Of a stretch of DNA of 64,000 nucleotides, positions 1 to 8,898 are shown piece by piece. The first letter of the stretch is position 1. Each line of letters opens with the position of its first letter. The notes under the pieces were generated by a model. The model saw only the letters and a program-made list of their open reading frames with translations, was not told the DNA's origin and did not search any database. The DNA comes from an uncultured Winogradskyella sp. (GTDB taxonomy: Bacteria > Bacteroidota > Bacteroidia > Flavobacteriales > Flavobacteriaceae), in contig NZ_CANMIW010000003.1 in assembly GCF_947498005.1 (NCBI RefSeq), positions 62,001-126,000 on the forward strand. The letters run 5' to 3'. The position numbers and the translations under genes were made by a program.

Positions 1-289
1 GTATGTGACGGGTTAAAAATTCTTTATCTGCAATTTTAAATTTCTCACTGATAAGAATAACGTAGTTTCTGTTCTTTTTAGATTTAAAAAAGCTGCCAAA
101 TGTTGGTCGTGCTTGCATTGTCGATTTTTTAATATTCTTTTTAAATCTAAATTCTATATTAATATTGTCTAATTGCGGATAATAGGCTAGAGCCGTTTCT
201 ACGTTCGTTCTAATGTCTTCAGGTATTTTGTGCTGTGCACTCATATATTGTTTACTTAGTATTACTATTATAATCATGAATGTTTTCAT
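1..289 (-). CDS. Small secreted protein, partial (3' end beyond the left edge)
   Basis: I read this open frame from the sequence. It starts with an ATG at 289 and runs off the left edge after about 96 codons without a stop. The N-terminus (MKTFMIIIVILSKQYMSAQH) is a typical signal peptide with cleavage near Ala18. The mature part is basic and mixed alpha/beta in character (for example IPEDIRTNVETAL and NYVILISEKFKIADKEF). I do not recognise the family, and the C-terminus is missing. It is divergent from the radical SAM gene, with about 150 bp between them that must hold both promoters. The reading frame is convincing; the function is unknown. Confidence 0.6.
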   Translation of the reverse strand, partial: MKTFMIIIVILSKQYMSAQHKIPEDIRTNVETALAYYPQLDNINIEFRFKKNIKKSTMQARPTFGSFFKSKKNRNYVILISEKFKIADKEFLTRHI

Positions 290-438
290 AATACTTCAAT
301 GTAAGGATTGCTGTTTTTTCTGATTAAAGGTTATCGTAGAAATCTTAACGCATTTCATAGGATTAAGACACAATCACAGTTAATTTTATTTTACTACAAA
401 TTGTAGTAGTTTGTAGCTTTTATATGTAGTATTTTTTT

Positions 439-1740
439 GTGATTCAAAAAATTTTAAAGAAAAAGGAGGAAAAAGAATTGTCTTTTCAACGTACCCAAGA
501 AAAATTAAAAATACTCGCAGATGCCGCAAAATATGATGTATCGTGCTCATCTAGTGGAAGTAAACGCGCCAATACTAACAAAGGTTTAGGCGATGCCACA
601 GGCATGGGCATTTGCCATTCGTATACCGAAGATGGTCGTTGTGTGTCGTTACTCAAAATATTATTAACCAATTATTGCATTTTCGATTGTGCATATTGCG
701 TCACTCGAAAAAGTAATGATATTAAACGTGCTGCTTTCAAAGTGCAAGAAGTGGTGGATTTAACTATTAATTTCTATCGTAGAAATTATATCGAAGGCTT
801 ATTTCTCAGTTCTGGCATTTTTAAAAGTGCAGATTATACCATGGAACGCTTAGTTGCTGTGGCAAAGAAACTGCGTTTGGAAGAAAACTTCAACGGATAC
901 ATTCATTTAAAATCCATTCCTGGTGCTTCAGATGAATTAATGCGCGAAGCAGGATTATACGCAGACCGATTGAGTGTGAATATTGAAATCCCTACCGAAG
1001 CTGGACTCAAAAAATTAGCACCAGATAAAAATCGTGAAGATTTTATAAAGCCGATGGTTAAGGTTAAAAATGAAATTATTCAGTATAAAGCCGAAAAGAA
1101 GATTATTAAAACCACACCAAAATTTGCACCAGCAGGTCAAAGCACGCAAATGATAATTGGTGCTAGTGGCGAAAATGATTTTCAGATTATGCAGACCTCA
1201 AATCATTTTTATAAAAATTATAATTTAAAACGTGTTTACTATTCGGGTTACGTGCCCATAAGTTATGATAATCGTTTGCCACAAATAGGAAGTGCTGTGC
1301 CAATGCTTCGCGAAAATAGATTGTATCAAACCGATTGGCTCATGCGATTTTATGGTTTTGATGTCAGTGAAATTTTAAATCAACAACATCAAAATTTAGA
1401 TTTAGATGTAGACCCAAAACTGAGTTGGGCACTACGAAATTTACATGAATTTCCTGTGGATGTGAATACTGCAGATAAGCGTATGCTCGCCAGAATTCCT
1501 GGTTTAGGGATGAAATCTGTATACAAAATTTTAAATGCCAGACGATTTAGACGTTTAAATTGGGAACACCTGAAAAAGATAGGTGTTGCTTTAAATAGAG
1601 CCCAATATTTTATGGTGTGTGATAGCAATCAGTTTGAAAAACGCGATTTAACACCCGAAAAAATAAAGGGCTTAATTCTTCAGAATTCAAATAGCAAGTA
1701 TCAAAAAACATTAAGTAATCAATTAAGTTTATTCAGTTAG
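439..1740 (+). CDS. Putative DNA modification/repair radical SAM protein (TIGR03916 type)
   Basis: This is a radical SAM enzyme of the family annotated as putative DNA modification/repair, often found with uracil-DNA glycosylase-like genes. The 4Fe-4S cluster motif CIFDCAYC is at residues 80-87, after the conserved ADAAKYDVSCSSSG segment (about 27-40). A helix-hairpin-helix DNA-binding segment (ARIPGLGMKSVYKIL) lies near residues 351-365. The listed start is a GTG at 439. A TTG at 478, in the same frame and 8 nt after a strong AAGGAGG at 464-469, would give a product starting at the conserved part and may be the true start. The next gene begins directly after the stop codon, so the two are co-translated and probably act together. 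The substrate is not known for the family. Confidence 0.85.
   Translation: MIQKILKKKEEKELSFQRTQEKLKILADAAKYDVSCSSSGSKRANTNKGLGDATGMGICHSYTEDGRCVSLLKILLTNYCIFDCAYCVTRKSNDIKRAAFKVQEVVDLTINFYRRNYIEGLFLSSGIFKSADYTMERLVAVAKKLRLEENFNGYIHLKSIPGASDELMREAGLYADRLSVNIEIPTEAGLKKLAPDKNREDFIKPMVKVKNEIIQYKAEKKIIKTTPKFAPAGQSTQMIIGASGENDFQIMQTSNHFYKNYNLKRVYYSGYVPISYDNRLPQIGSAVPMLRENRLYQTDWLMRFYGFDVSEILNQQHQNLDLDVDPKLSWALRNLHEFPVDVNTADKRMLARIPGLGMKSVYKILNARRFRRLNWEHLKKIGVALNRAQYFMVCDSNQFEKRDLTPEKIKGLILQNSNSKYQKTLSNQLSLFS
464..480 (+). promoter_or_regulatory. Shine-Dalgarno sequence with in-frame TTG start (alternative start of the radical SAM gene)
   Basis: AAGGAGG is followed 8 nt later by TTG at 478-480, in frame with the radical SAM gene. 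Strong Shine-Dalgarno sequences are rare in Bacteroidota, where ribosomes mostly ignore them. The match is therefore either a chance product of the Lys/Glu-rich codons (AAA AAG GAG GAA) or a genuine start signal. Initiation here would remove 13 poorly conserved residues. Confidence 0.4.
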
Positions 1741-2514
1741 ATGATAGCGAAGAATTTAATTTACGATGGCACGTTTGATGGTTTTCTGTCTGCCGTTTTC
1801 TATGTTTTTGAGCATAAATTGAAACAGGTTCGTATTCAAAATGAATTTACCATGCAGCAAGGGTTGTTCTCAGATAATGAAACTATTGTTACGGAAGAAG
1901 TAAAGGCCAATCGGGTCTGGAAAGGCGTAAAATCTAAATTATCTTCTAAAGGCAGTTATCAATTGTACTATGCATTTTTAAGTGAGCAAATAGGAGTAGA
2001 GGATTTTCTACTAGATTATATGCGGTATGCTTTTGAGAAAAAATCGAATGCTGATAAAGATTACTCGCATCCATCCGTTTTAAAAATTGCACAACTCGCT
2101 AAATCCGTTGGGCGTGAAAAGCATAGAATGGAAGCCTTTGTGCGCTTCAGGTTAACTAAAGACGACATTTACTTTGCGAGTATTGAACCCGACTTTAATG
2201 TGCTACCACTGATTGAAAAACATTTTAAAAGACGTTATGCGGACCAAAAATGGGTAATTTATGATATAAAACGTGGTTACGGTTTGTTCTATGATTTAGA
2301 CCATGTAGAAATTATTAACATGGATTTTCCAGCTGGATTTGATTTTACAAAAACAGAATCCGAATTTTTTGCCACGCAAGAATTTGAATTTCAGAAATTA
2401 TGGCAAGACTACTTTAAAGCTACGAATATTGAATCGCGTAAAAACATGAAACTTCATATTAGGCACGTCCCAAAACGTTATTGGAAATATTTAAGCGAGA
2501 AACAACCCAATTAA
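1741..2514 (+). CDS. TIGR03915 / DUF4130 family DNA metabolism protein
   Basis: This 257-residue protein is the usual partner of the preceding radical SAM enzyme. The family signature includes the N-terminal IYDGTFDGFLSAVFYVFE and the middle segment FVRFRLTKDDIYFASIEPDFNV, followed by a conserved aromatic core (KWVIYDIKRGYGLFYD). The ATG abuts the stop codon of the upstream gene (TAG at 1738-1740), which implies tight coupling. In many bacteria this family is fused to or adjacent to a uracil-DNA-glycosylase-like domain. No such domain is present here, and the window's ung gene is 20 kb away. The biochemical role is unproven; a part in DNA base modification or repair is inferred from partners. 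It is convergent with the next gene, with one base between the stops. Confidence 0.85.
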   Translation: MIAKNLIYDGTFDGFLSAVFYVFEHKLKQVRIQNEFTMQQGLFSDNETIVTEEVKANRVWKGVKSKLSSKGSYQLYYAFLSEQIGVEDFLLDYMRYAFEKKSNADKDYSHPSVLKIAQLAKSVGREKHRMEAFVRFRLTKDDIYFASIEPDFNVLPLIEKHFKRRYADQKWVIYDIKRGYGLFYDLDHVEIINMDFPAGFDFTKTESEFFATQEFEFQKLWQDYFKATNIESRKNMKLHIRHVPKRYWKYLSEKQPN

Positions 2515-2515
2515 A

Positions 2516-4228
2516 CTATAATTTGTTGACGTAAGCTGATGCCCAATTTTCAATGCGTGGACCAAAACACTCTAAAATAGCATCAACACCAATAACACTG
2601 CCTTTGGCTAAGCGACCTAAAACCGCAATAGGAATATCACGTTTACCGTCTGCTGTAATAACGTAAGCATCATCAGAGGTTTCAATACCTAATTTTGAAT
2701 GCATAGGTTGAATTAAATCATCTTTCAGTAGGTTTTTTACTAAAGGCGAAGTAATGTCTAATAATTTTGGTGCATCCAAAACACTGTTAATCATTGTAGA
2801 ACATGTAACGGTTTTGTTGTCTTCATTTTCTAATTGCCAACCATCATTAATCATATTAATAGTTGGGTCTTTTAAAAACTCTAAACTTAAAACTTCAGCA
2901 TCAACTAAGGCTAACATTTGCTGCATACTTTCAATTGGTGGACCATAGGAATACCGTTTACTACGTTCATCTAATGCGATAAGATCTTCAATAATTTCGT
3001 TATCTAATTGTGCATAAGAAAAGGCTTTGTACAAGGTAGGTTGGCAATGGCGCCAAACTTGACCGACGCAAAAATCGAGTGAAATAGTAGCAGTGCCTAA
3101 TGCCATATTCACATAAGCTTCTATTAAATTATATGCCGAAATGGTTTCATCTTGAAGCAATTCATGTTTATAATCGGCATCTTTTAACCAATTAGAAATG
3201 ATGTTTTCTAATTCTTCATTACTGAAACTGTGATTGAATGCGTTTTGATTTAAATCGTTATAAATTCGTGATGCAATCTTAGCAATAGGTTTTATAATAA
3301 AACTAATATGAGTTGCTGTTGCGTCAGTTTGTGTAATCGCTTCTATTTCCGATTTAAAAAACTCTAATTCACTTTTGGTTGGCTTGTACCAATTATCAAT
3401 ATTTTCATTTAACGGTTTTGGCGCTAATGGCAAACCATCTAAAGAAAACGGAATAAGTTTTAGGTGCTGTGTTTTTGTTTTATAATACACCGTTTTAAAG
3501 GTTGAATTATCAACCACTTTAAAATTTCCGTAGTTGTTAATAACGAGATAACGCATTATATCTACCATGGCTAACCCAAAACCTCTAATACCAATAGTAA
3601 TGTTTTCGGTATTTCTAGTGCTTTCTAACTGATTAACAGGGTAGGCATCTGCAAACACCAGCAAATTAGAATTATTTTCAGTATGCTGTTGCCAAGCTTT
3701 TATTTGGTCTGATGTTTTTGTGGTTTGATGACCAATAGTCAAAAGCACATCATCACATTGCCAAGATTCTGTTTTAGATTTCAGAATTAATTTATCATTT
3801 CTATGAATTATGGATTGAATTTCAGCAGAAATATATTTTATAAGGTCTAAATTTTCGGTTTCGGATTTAATAGAATTAAAACGTTCGTTAAGGTATTTGC
3901 CTAATTTTTTTCTAGGTGGAAATGTATCGTTTTCATGAGGTTCTAAAGCAAAATTACACCAATTATGATAGGATGGAAATGCTTCAATAGTTACATTTTT
4001 AAAATGTTGTTTTGGTCTACACCTTAGGCCAGTAAGCGCGCGCTCTGTTATATTAATCCAGTTAGAATTAGGTTGTCCTTCATACCAAACATGGCCAGCA
4101 CCTGGTTCTTTTGAATTTTCAAAAATTAGTATTTCAACTTCTTTATCTTGTTGAGATAATTCAGTAATAACATTTTCTAAAGCATAAAAACCTCTTGGGC
4201 CAAGACCAATGATTGCGAGTTGTTTCAT
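2516..4228 (-). CDS. FAD/NAD(P)-binding protein (NAD_binding_9 family)
   Basis: The product is a 570-residue flavoprotein of the family typified by Pfam FAD-NAD(P)-binding PF13454. The N-terminus MKQLAIIGLGPRGFYALENV carries the GxGPxG dinucleotide-binding motif, followed by a segment with EPGAGHVWYEG typical of the family. The frame stays open upstream to 4273, but that extension (MKPPFLGG...) lies inside the terminator hairpin of the neighbouring gene. I therefore place the start at the ATG at 4228, which also puts the Rossmann motif at the N-terminus. The reaction is not known; family members are called putative oxidoreductases or adenylate-binding proteins. No partner gene is evident. Confidence 0.8.
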   Translation of the reverse strand: MKQLAIIGLGPRGFYALENVITELSQQDKEVEILIFENSKEPGAGHVWYEGQPNSNWINITERALTGLRCRPKQHFKNVTIEAFPSYHNWCNFALEPHENDTFPPRKKLGKYLNERFNSIKSETENLDLIKYISAEIQSIIHRNDKLILKSKTESWQCDDVLLTIGHQTTKTSDQIKAWQQHTENNSNLLVFADAYPVNQLESTRNTENITIGIRGFGLAMVDIMRYLVINNYGNFKVVDNSTFKTVYYKTKTQHLKLIPFSLDGLPLAPKPLNENIDNWYKPTKSELEFFKSEIEAITQTDATATHISFIIKPIAKIASRIYNDLNQNAFNHSFSNEELENIISNWLKDADYKHELLQDETISAYNLIEAYVNMALGTATISLDFCVGQVWRHCQPTLYKAFSYAQLDNEIIEDLIALDERSKRYSYGPPIESMQQMLALVDAEVLSLEFLKDPTINMINDGWQLENEDNKTVTCSTMINSVLDAPKLLDITSPLVKNLLKDDLIQPMHSKLGIETSDDAYVITADGKRDIPIAVLGRLAKGSVIGVDAILECFGPRIENWASAYVNKL

Positions 4229-4245
4229 GAGGGAAAAGTTAATAA

Positions 4246-4272
4246 AAAAACCACCTAAAAAAGGTGGTTTCA
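4246..4272 (-). terminator. Rho-independent terminator of the beta-barrel gene
   Basis: On the minus strand AAACCACC, a T-rich loop and GGTGGTTT are followed by a run of T. The hairpin lies about 22 nt after the stop codon of the 151-residue outer-membrane protein gene, in its direction of transcription. It overlaps the longest possible reading of the downstream flavoprotein gene, which argues for the shorter start of that gene. Confidence 0.8.
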
Positions 4273-4293
4273 TTATTATTTATTCTTTTGGCC

Positions 4294-4749
4294 CTAAAAC
4301 TGATATCTTAGACTTAAAGCAATATCAAATCCTAAGTCGTCTTTAAGTACATCTCCAAAACTAATTTCTGGTCTAAAGTCTAAAGATATTAATAATGGAA
4401 CATCAAAATTATATTCAATACCTACGTCTCCTGCAGCAAAAAGAAATGCGTCTCCTGCAGAACCTAAACCTCCACCAGCACCTGCGTACCAATTGATTCT
4501 ATCTTCTATAGGCCAAACCCACTGGTATATACCTGCTAATTTAAATCCATCTTCATTGTAATAATCTCTCCAGCCTAAATCAACTTCTAATCTATTATTG
4601 TCTCCTAAAGCACGTTGGTATGTAATTTCTGTTCCAAAACCATTGCTATCTCCAATTCTTAGCCCTATGGCATTGTCTGCAATCTCTTGAGCTGATGCTA
4701 TTGTGGTAAACCCTATAAAAATGGTACTTAATAAAAATAATTTCTTCAT
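4294..4749 (-). CDS. Small outer-membrane beta-barrel protein
   Basis: This 151-residue protein has a clear signal peptide (MKKLFLLSTIFIGFTTIASA, cleavage before QEI). The mature part is a series of amphipathic strands with Gly/Asp turns: IGLRIGDSNGFGTEITYQR, NRLEVDLGWRDYY, AGIYQWVWPI, WYAGAGGGLG, and a C-terminal strand FDIALSLRYQF ending in Phe, as expected for an outer-membrane barrel. It resembles short opacity-like barrels of Bacteroidota. The function is unknown. The gene has its own terminator, and a candidate -7 promoter element lies 62 nt upstream, so it is probably monocistronic. Confidence 0.75.
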   Translation of the reverse strand: MKKLFLLSTIFIGFTTIASAQEIADNAIGLRIGDSNGFGTEITYQRALGDNNRLEVDLGWRDYYNEDGFKLAGIYQWVWPIEDRINWYAGAGGGLGSAGDAFLFAAGDVGIEYNFDVPLLISLDFRPEISFGDVLKDDLGFDIALSLRYQF

Positions 4750-4810
4750 AATAATTCTACTTTTTAATTCTTAGTTTTAACAATTGTAAAATTGCTTTTC
4801 TTCATAACGC

Positions 4811-4818
4811 CAAAATTA
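4811..4818 (-). promoter_or_regulatory. Candidate -7 promoter element (TAATTTTG)
   Basis: On the minus strand TAATTTTG matches the Bacteroidota -7 consensus TAnnTTTG, about 62 nt upstream of the ATG of the small beta-barrel gene. I see no TTG at the usual distance for a -33 element, so the call rests on one half of the promoter only. Confidence 0.3.
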
Positions 4819-4889
4819 TGTGAAAATTGAAGGACGAGCTTTGATTTTATGACAATTTTATAACTTGAATCCGTCAATTATTAACGTAT

Positions 4890-7817
4890 ATGCTAAATGT
4901 AAACCTTGGGAAGCTTAAAAAGCTAAATTCTGATTTGGAAGGCGAATTACATTTTGATGATTTAATGCGAAAATTATACGCAACAGATGCCTCAGTTTAT
5001 AGAAAATTGCCTTTGGCAGTTGCTTTGCCAAAGCATAAAAAGGATTTAAAATCTTTAATAAATTTTGCCAAGAATAATAACACGTCATTAATACCAAGAA
5101 CAGCAGGAACTTCATTAGCAGGACAATGTGTAGGCGAAGGTATTGTGGTTGATGTTTCTAAATATTTTACGCGAATTTTAGATATTAATGAGTCTGAAAA
5201 AACAGTAACAGTTCAACCAGGTGTGGTAAGAGATGAGTTGAATAATTACCTCAAACCTTTTGGCTTATTTTTTGGACCGAATACATCAACCTCTAATCGT
5301 TGTATGATTGGTGGCATGGTTGGGAATAATTCGTCTGGAACCACATCCATTCAATATGGTGTAACTAGAGATAAAGTGATTAGTCTTAAAACCATTTTGA
5401 GTGATGGGAATGACGTTGAATTTTCGGAATTAACTTCTGAAGAATTTCATAATAAAACCAAATTAAATTCGCTTGAAGGCCATATTTATAAAACCATATA
5501 TAACACTTTAGAACCTGAAGCTATTCAAAATCAGATAAAGGATAATTTCCCTAAACCCACGATTCACAGAAGAAATACAGGTTATGCCATTGATGAGTTA
5601 ATTAAGTCTGATGTGTTTTCAACTTCAAGTTTAGGTTTTAACATGTGTAATTTGTTAGCAGGAAGTGAAGGTACACTTGCCTTTACAACCGAAATTACGT
5701 TGCAGTTAAATGATTTGCCACCTACTGAAAACGCTATGGTAGCATTACATTTTAATAGTATTGAACATTGTATGAAGTCCGTTGCTCATGTGATGAAACA
5801 CAATTTACATGCGTGTGAGATGATGGATGATTCTATTTTAAATCTTACAAAGCATAATAAAACGCAACAACAAAATAGAACGTTTATAGAAGGAAATCCG
5901 GTTGCTATTTTAATGTGTGAGTTGAGTGCTCATACATCTGAATTACTTCAGCTTGAAATAGATGCATTCTTGCAAACGGTATCGCAATTAAATTTAAGTT
6001 ACGCACAACCTGTTTTAAAAGGTGCAGATATCAATAAGGCTTTTGAATTACGAAAAGCAGGTTTAGGTTTACTAGGTAATATTATTGGCGATAAAAAGGC
6101 TGTGGCATGTATTGAAGATACAGCTGTAGCACTTGAAGATTTAGAAGATTATATTTCAGAATTTACAGCGCTAATGACCACTTTTAACCAAAACGCTGTT
6201 TATTATGCACATGCAGGCGCAGGAGAGTTGCATTTAAGACCCATTTTAGACTTAAAACAAAAGGAAGATGTTCAGCTTTTTAGAGAAATTACAACTGCTG
6301 TAGCTCAACTTGTAAAGAAATACAAAGGTTCTATGTCTGGCGAACATGGTGATGGTATTGTGAGAGCAGAATTTATTCCGTTGATGATTGGTGCTGCGAA
6401 TTATGAAATTTTAAAACAAATTAAATCTGCATTCGACCCTGAGAACATCTTTAATCCTCATAAGATTGTAGATGCCTATGCAATGGATGAGAATTTACGT
6501 TATGAAATCAATAGAGAAGAACCTCAAATTGAAACGCTGTTAGATTTCTCAAGTTCTGAAGGTATTTTGCGAGAAGCAGAAAAATGTAATGGTTCTGGTG
6601 ATTGTAGAAAATTACCCGAATTTGGTGGTACGATGTGTCCGAGTTACAGAGCTACAAAAAATGAAAAAGATACCACTAGAGCAAGAGCAAATGCGTTACG
6701 AGAATTTTTAACGAATTCAGAGAAAGCGAATAAGTTTAATCATGAAGAATTAAAGGATGTTTTCGATTTATGTTTAAGTTGTAAAGCATGCTCAACCGAG
6801 TGTCCAAGTAGTGTAAATGTGGCGGCTTTAAAAGCGGAGTTTCAATACCAATATCAGCAAGCAAATGGTGTGCCTTTTAGAACAAAATTGTTTGCTTATA
6901 ATAACAAAATTAATGGGTATGCGAGTAGAGTTCCTAAGCTAACAAATTTTATGTTTTCTAACGGATTTACAAGTTCGATTATAAAATCTGTTGGCGGAAT
7001 TGCGAAAGAACGCAGTTTGCCTTTGATTTCTAATAAAAGTTTAGGTAAAGAGTTTCAATTAGTTAAAAATAAAATAGTTAAAGAAAATTATGTTAAAGAG
7101 GTGTTTCTTTTTAATGATGAATTTACGAATCATTTAGATACAGAAATTGGTGTAGATACTATTGCGCTTTTAAATCATTTAAATTACAAGGTTTCTATGA
7201 TTTCTCATGCTGAATCTGGTAGAGCAATGCTCTCAAAAGGTTTGGTTGCTGAAGCTAAAAAAATGGCGAATGAAAACATCTCAAAATTCAAAGATTTAAT
7301 AACGGAAAACACACCTTTAGTTGGTATTGAGCCTTCAGCGATTTTATCATTTAAAGATGAATATTTAAAGCTAGCAGATGATAAGGATTCGGCACAATCT
7401 ATTGCAAAAAACACGTTTTTGATTGAAGAATTTATTCAACAAGAAACTGAATTAGGAAATATAAAACCTGAGCATTTTACTAAAGAATCAAAAACTATTA
7501 AATTTCATGGTCATTGTCATCAAAAGGCATTAGCGAATCAAAAATCGAGCTTTGATGTCTTGAATTTACCAGAAAACTATAACGTTACTATTATACCGAG
7601 TGGTTGTTGTGGAATGGCAGGAAGTTTTGGTTATGAAAAAGAACATTATGAAGTAAGTATGCAAATTGGAGAACAAACCTTGTTTCCTGCTGTGCGTAAA
7701 GCTTCAAAAAACACGTGTATTTCGGCAAACGGAACCAGTTGTAGACATCAAATTAAGGATGGAACAGGTCGCGTTGCAAAACATCCAATTTCAATATTAA
7801 AAGACGCTTTACTTTAG
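4890..7817 (+). CDS. FAD-binding and 4Fe-4S oxidoreductase (D-lactate/glycolate dehydrogenase-like fusion)
   Basis: This 975-residue fusion joins a GlcD-type flavin subunit to a GlcF-type iron-sulfur subunit, as in the YdiJ/Dld3 group. The N-terminal PCMH-type FAD domain carries PRTAGTSLAGQCVG and the FGPNTSTSNRCMIGGMVGNN region. The FAD-oxidase C-terminal domain includes HAGAGELHLRP and SGEHGDGIVRAEF. Cysteines of two 4Fe-4S clusters lie near residues 566-585 and 629-640 (CLSCKACSTECP). Two CCG-type cysteine-rich motifs, GHCHQKA (about 874) and SGCCGMAGSFGYE (about 904), close the protein. It probably oxidises D-lactate or a similar 2-hydroxy acid and passes electrons to the quinone pool at the inner membrane. 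Substrate identity is inferred. It overlaps the convergent phosphoesterase gene by 9 bp. Confidence 0.88.
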   Translation: MLNVNLGKLKKLNSDLEGELHFDDLMRKLYATDASVYRKLPLAVALPKHKKDLKSLINFAKNNNTSLIPRTAGTSLAGQCVGEGIVVDVSKYFTRILDINESEKTVTVQPGVVRDELNNYLKPFGLFFGPNTSTSNRCMIGGMVGNNSSGTTSIQYGVTRDKVISLKTILSDGNDVEFSELTSEEFHNKTKLNSLEGHIYKTIYNTLEPEAIQNQIKDNFPKPTIHRRNTGYAIDELIKSDVFSTSSLGFNMCNLLAGSEGTLAFTTEITLQLNDLPPTENAMVALHFNSIEHCMKSVAHVMKHNLHACEMMDDSILNLTKHNKTQQQNRTFIEGNPVAILMCELSAHTSELLQLEIDAFLQTVSQLNLSYAQPVLKGADINKAFELRKAGLGLLGNIIGDKKAVACIEDTAVALEDLEDYISEFTALMTTFNQNAVYYAHAGAGELHLRPILDLKQKEDVQLFREITTAVAQLVKKYKGSMSGEHGDGIVRAEFIPLMIGAANYEILKQIKSAFDPENIFNPHKIVDAYAMDENLRYEINREEPQIETLLDFSSSEGILREAEKCNGSGDCRKLPEFGGTMCPSYRATKNEKDTTRARANALREFLTNSEKANKFNHEELKDVFDLCLSCKACSTECPSSVNVAALKAEFQYQYQQANGVPFRTKLFAYNNKINGYASRVPKLTNFMFSNGFTSSIIKSVGGIAKERSLPLISNKSLGKEFQLVKNKIVKENYVKEVFLFNDEFTNHLDTEIGVDTIALLNHLNYKVSMISHAESGRAMLSKGLVAEAKKMANENISKFKDLITENTPLVGIEPSAILSFKDEYLKLADDKDSAQSIAKNTFLIEEFIQQETELGNIKPEHFTKESKTIKFHGHCHQKALANQKSSFDVLNLPENYNVTIIPSGCCGMAGSFGYEKEHYEVSMQIGEQTLFPAVRKASKNTCISANGTSCRHQIKDGTGRVAKHPISILKDALL

Positions 7818-8690
7818 TTTGTCTTTGTCCTTATTTTTATCTTTGTTTTTTTTAGATTTTGGCTGTTCAACGATAGTGATTGCAGCAATTAGCTCTTTAA
7901 AATCCATGTCCTTTAGATCTTCATCTGTGTAGAAGGCAGACAATTTATCTTGATTGTAGTTATATACCTTCCAACGTTTAAACTGATATTCTAAGGCGGT
8001 AAAATTTTCTACCCAATCTCCAGAATTTAAATAAGTGGTTTTACCATGTTTGTTTCCAACCGAAAGCATTTTCGGTTGATGAATATGACCACAAATTACA
8101 TAATCATAGCCGTTTTCAATTGCTAAATCTGTAGCGACTTTTTCAAAATCGTTAATATACTTCACAGCGCCTTTAACGCTATTCTTAATTTTCTTAGATA
8201 GGGAATACCGTTCTTTTCCTATTTTATCTAACCACCAATTTACAAATCTGTTTATTAGTATCAATAAATCATAACCATAGCCACCTAATTTAGCAAGCCA
8301 TTTGGCATTCTGAATTGAAATGTCAAAGACATCACCATGAAAAAACCATGCTCTCTTGTCGTCTAGTTCTAAAACCAATTTGTTTACAATTGAAATATTG
8401 CCAATTTCGGTATCTGTAAACTTTCTCAGCATTTCATCATGATTACCAGTTATGTAAATAACTTCGGTTCCGTTTGCAGCGAAATCCATTATTTTTTTGA
8501 TTACCGATAAATGCGATTTTGGGAAATAACGTTTCTTAAATTGCCAAATATCAACGATATCGCCATTAAGAATCAATTTTTTAGGATCAATACTGTTTAA
8601 GTAAGTTAATAACTGTTTAGCATGACAACCGTATGTGCCAAGGTGTACGTCAGATATAACAGCAATTTCTACTTTTCTTTTAATTTTCAC
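7809..8690 (-). CDS. UDP-2,3-diacylglucosamine diphosphatase-like metallophosphoesterase (LpxH type)
   Basis: The calcineurin-like phosphoesterase motifs are complete: SDVHLG, NGDIVD, GNHDE, FHGDVFD and CGHIHQP. This matches the LpxH/LpxH2-like group, which cleaves UDP-2,3-diacylglucosamine in lipid A synthesis at the cytoplasmic face of the inner membrane. A role in lipid A is inferred from the family and is not certain for Bacteroidota members. I chose the GTG at 8690 (MKIKRKVEIAVISDVHLG), because the conserved part begins there. A TTG at 8723 would add 11 residues. The C-terminus is Lys/Asp-rich and low in complexity. A 30-bp palindrome lies about 50 nt upstream, between this gene and aroC. 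Confidence 0.82.
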   Translation of the reverse strand: MKIKRKVEIAVISDVHLGTYGCHAKQLLTYLNSIDPKKLILNGDIVDIWQFKKRYFPKSHLSVIKKIMDFAANGTEVIYITGNHDEMLRKFTDTEIGNISIVNKLVLELDDKRAWFFHGDVFDISIQNAKWLAKLGGYGYDLLILINRFVNWWLDKIGKERYSLSKKIKNSVKGAVKYINDFEKVATDLAIENGYDYVICGHIHQPKMLSVGNKHGKTTYLNSGDWVENFTALEYQFKRWKVYNYNQDKLSAFYTDEDLKDMDFKELIAAITIVEQPKSKKNKDKNKDKDKLK

Positions 8691-8740
8691 ATTATTGAAT
8701 CTTAGTATGGCAAAGAACTTCAATATTTATAATTTTCGTG

Positions 8741-8770
8741 TTAACTCATAATTATTTAATTATGAGTTAA
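8741..8770. promoter_or_regulatory. 30-bp AT-rich perfect palindrome between the lpxH-like gene and aroC
   Basis: TTAACTCATAATTA, two bases and its exact reverse complement form 14-bp arms. It lies in the divergent intergenic region, about 50 nt from the start of the phosphoesterase gene and 128 nt from the start of aroC. There is no T-run on either side, so a terminator is unlikely. An operator for a dimeric regulator or a cruciform/RNA hairpin are the options. Confidence 0.5.
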
Positions 8771-8898
8771 TTGTTATTAAAAAATGAACTAAATGTTAAG
8801 TGAATTGAATCTAGTTTTTTAATCATTATTACAGGAAAATTAGAAAGCTATTTTCGTTTTAATAATATAACAATTACATTAGCGTAAAATAAGTTGCA

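Noticed and set aside
4229..4273. Upstream extension of the flavoprotein gene (MKPPFLGG...)
   Set aside because: It is encoded by the terminator hairpin of the preceding gene and lies before the GxGPxG motif that should be at the N-terminus.
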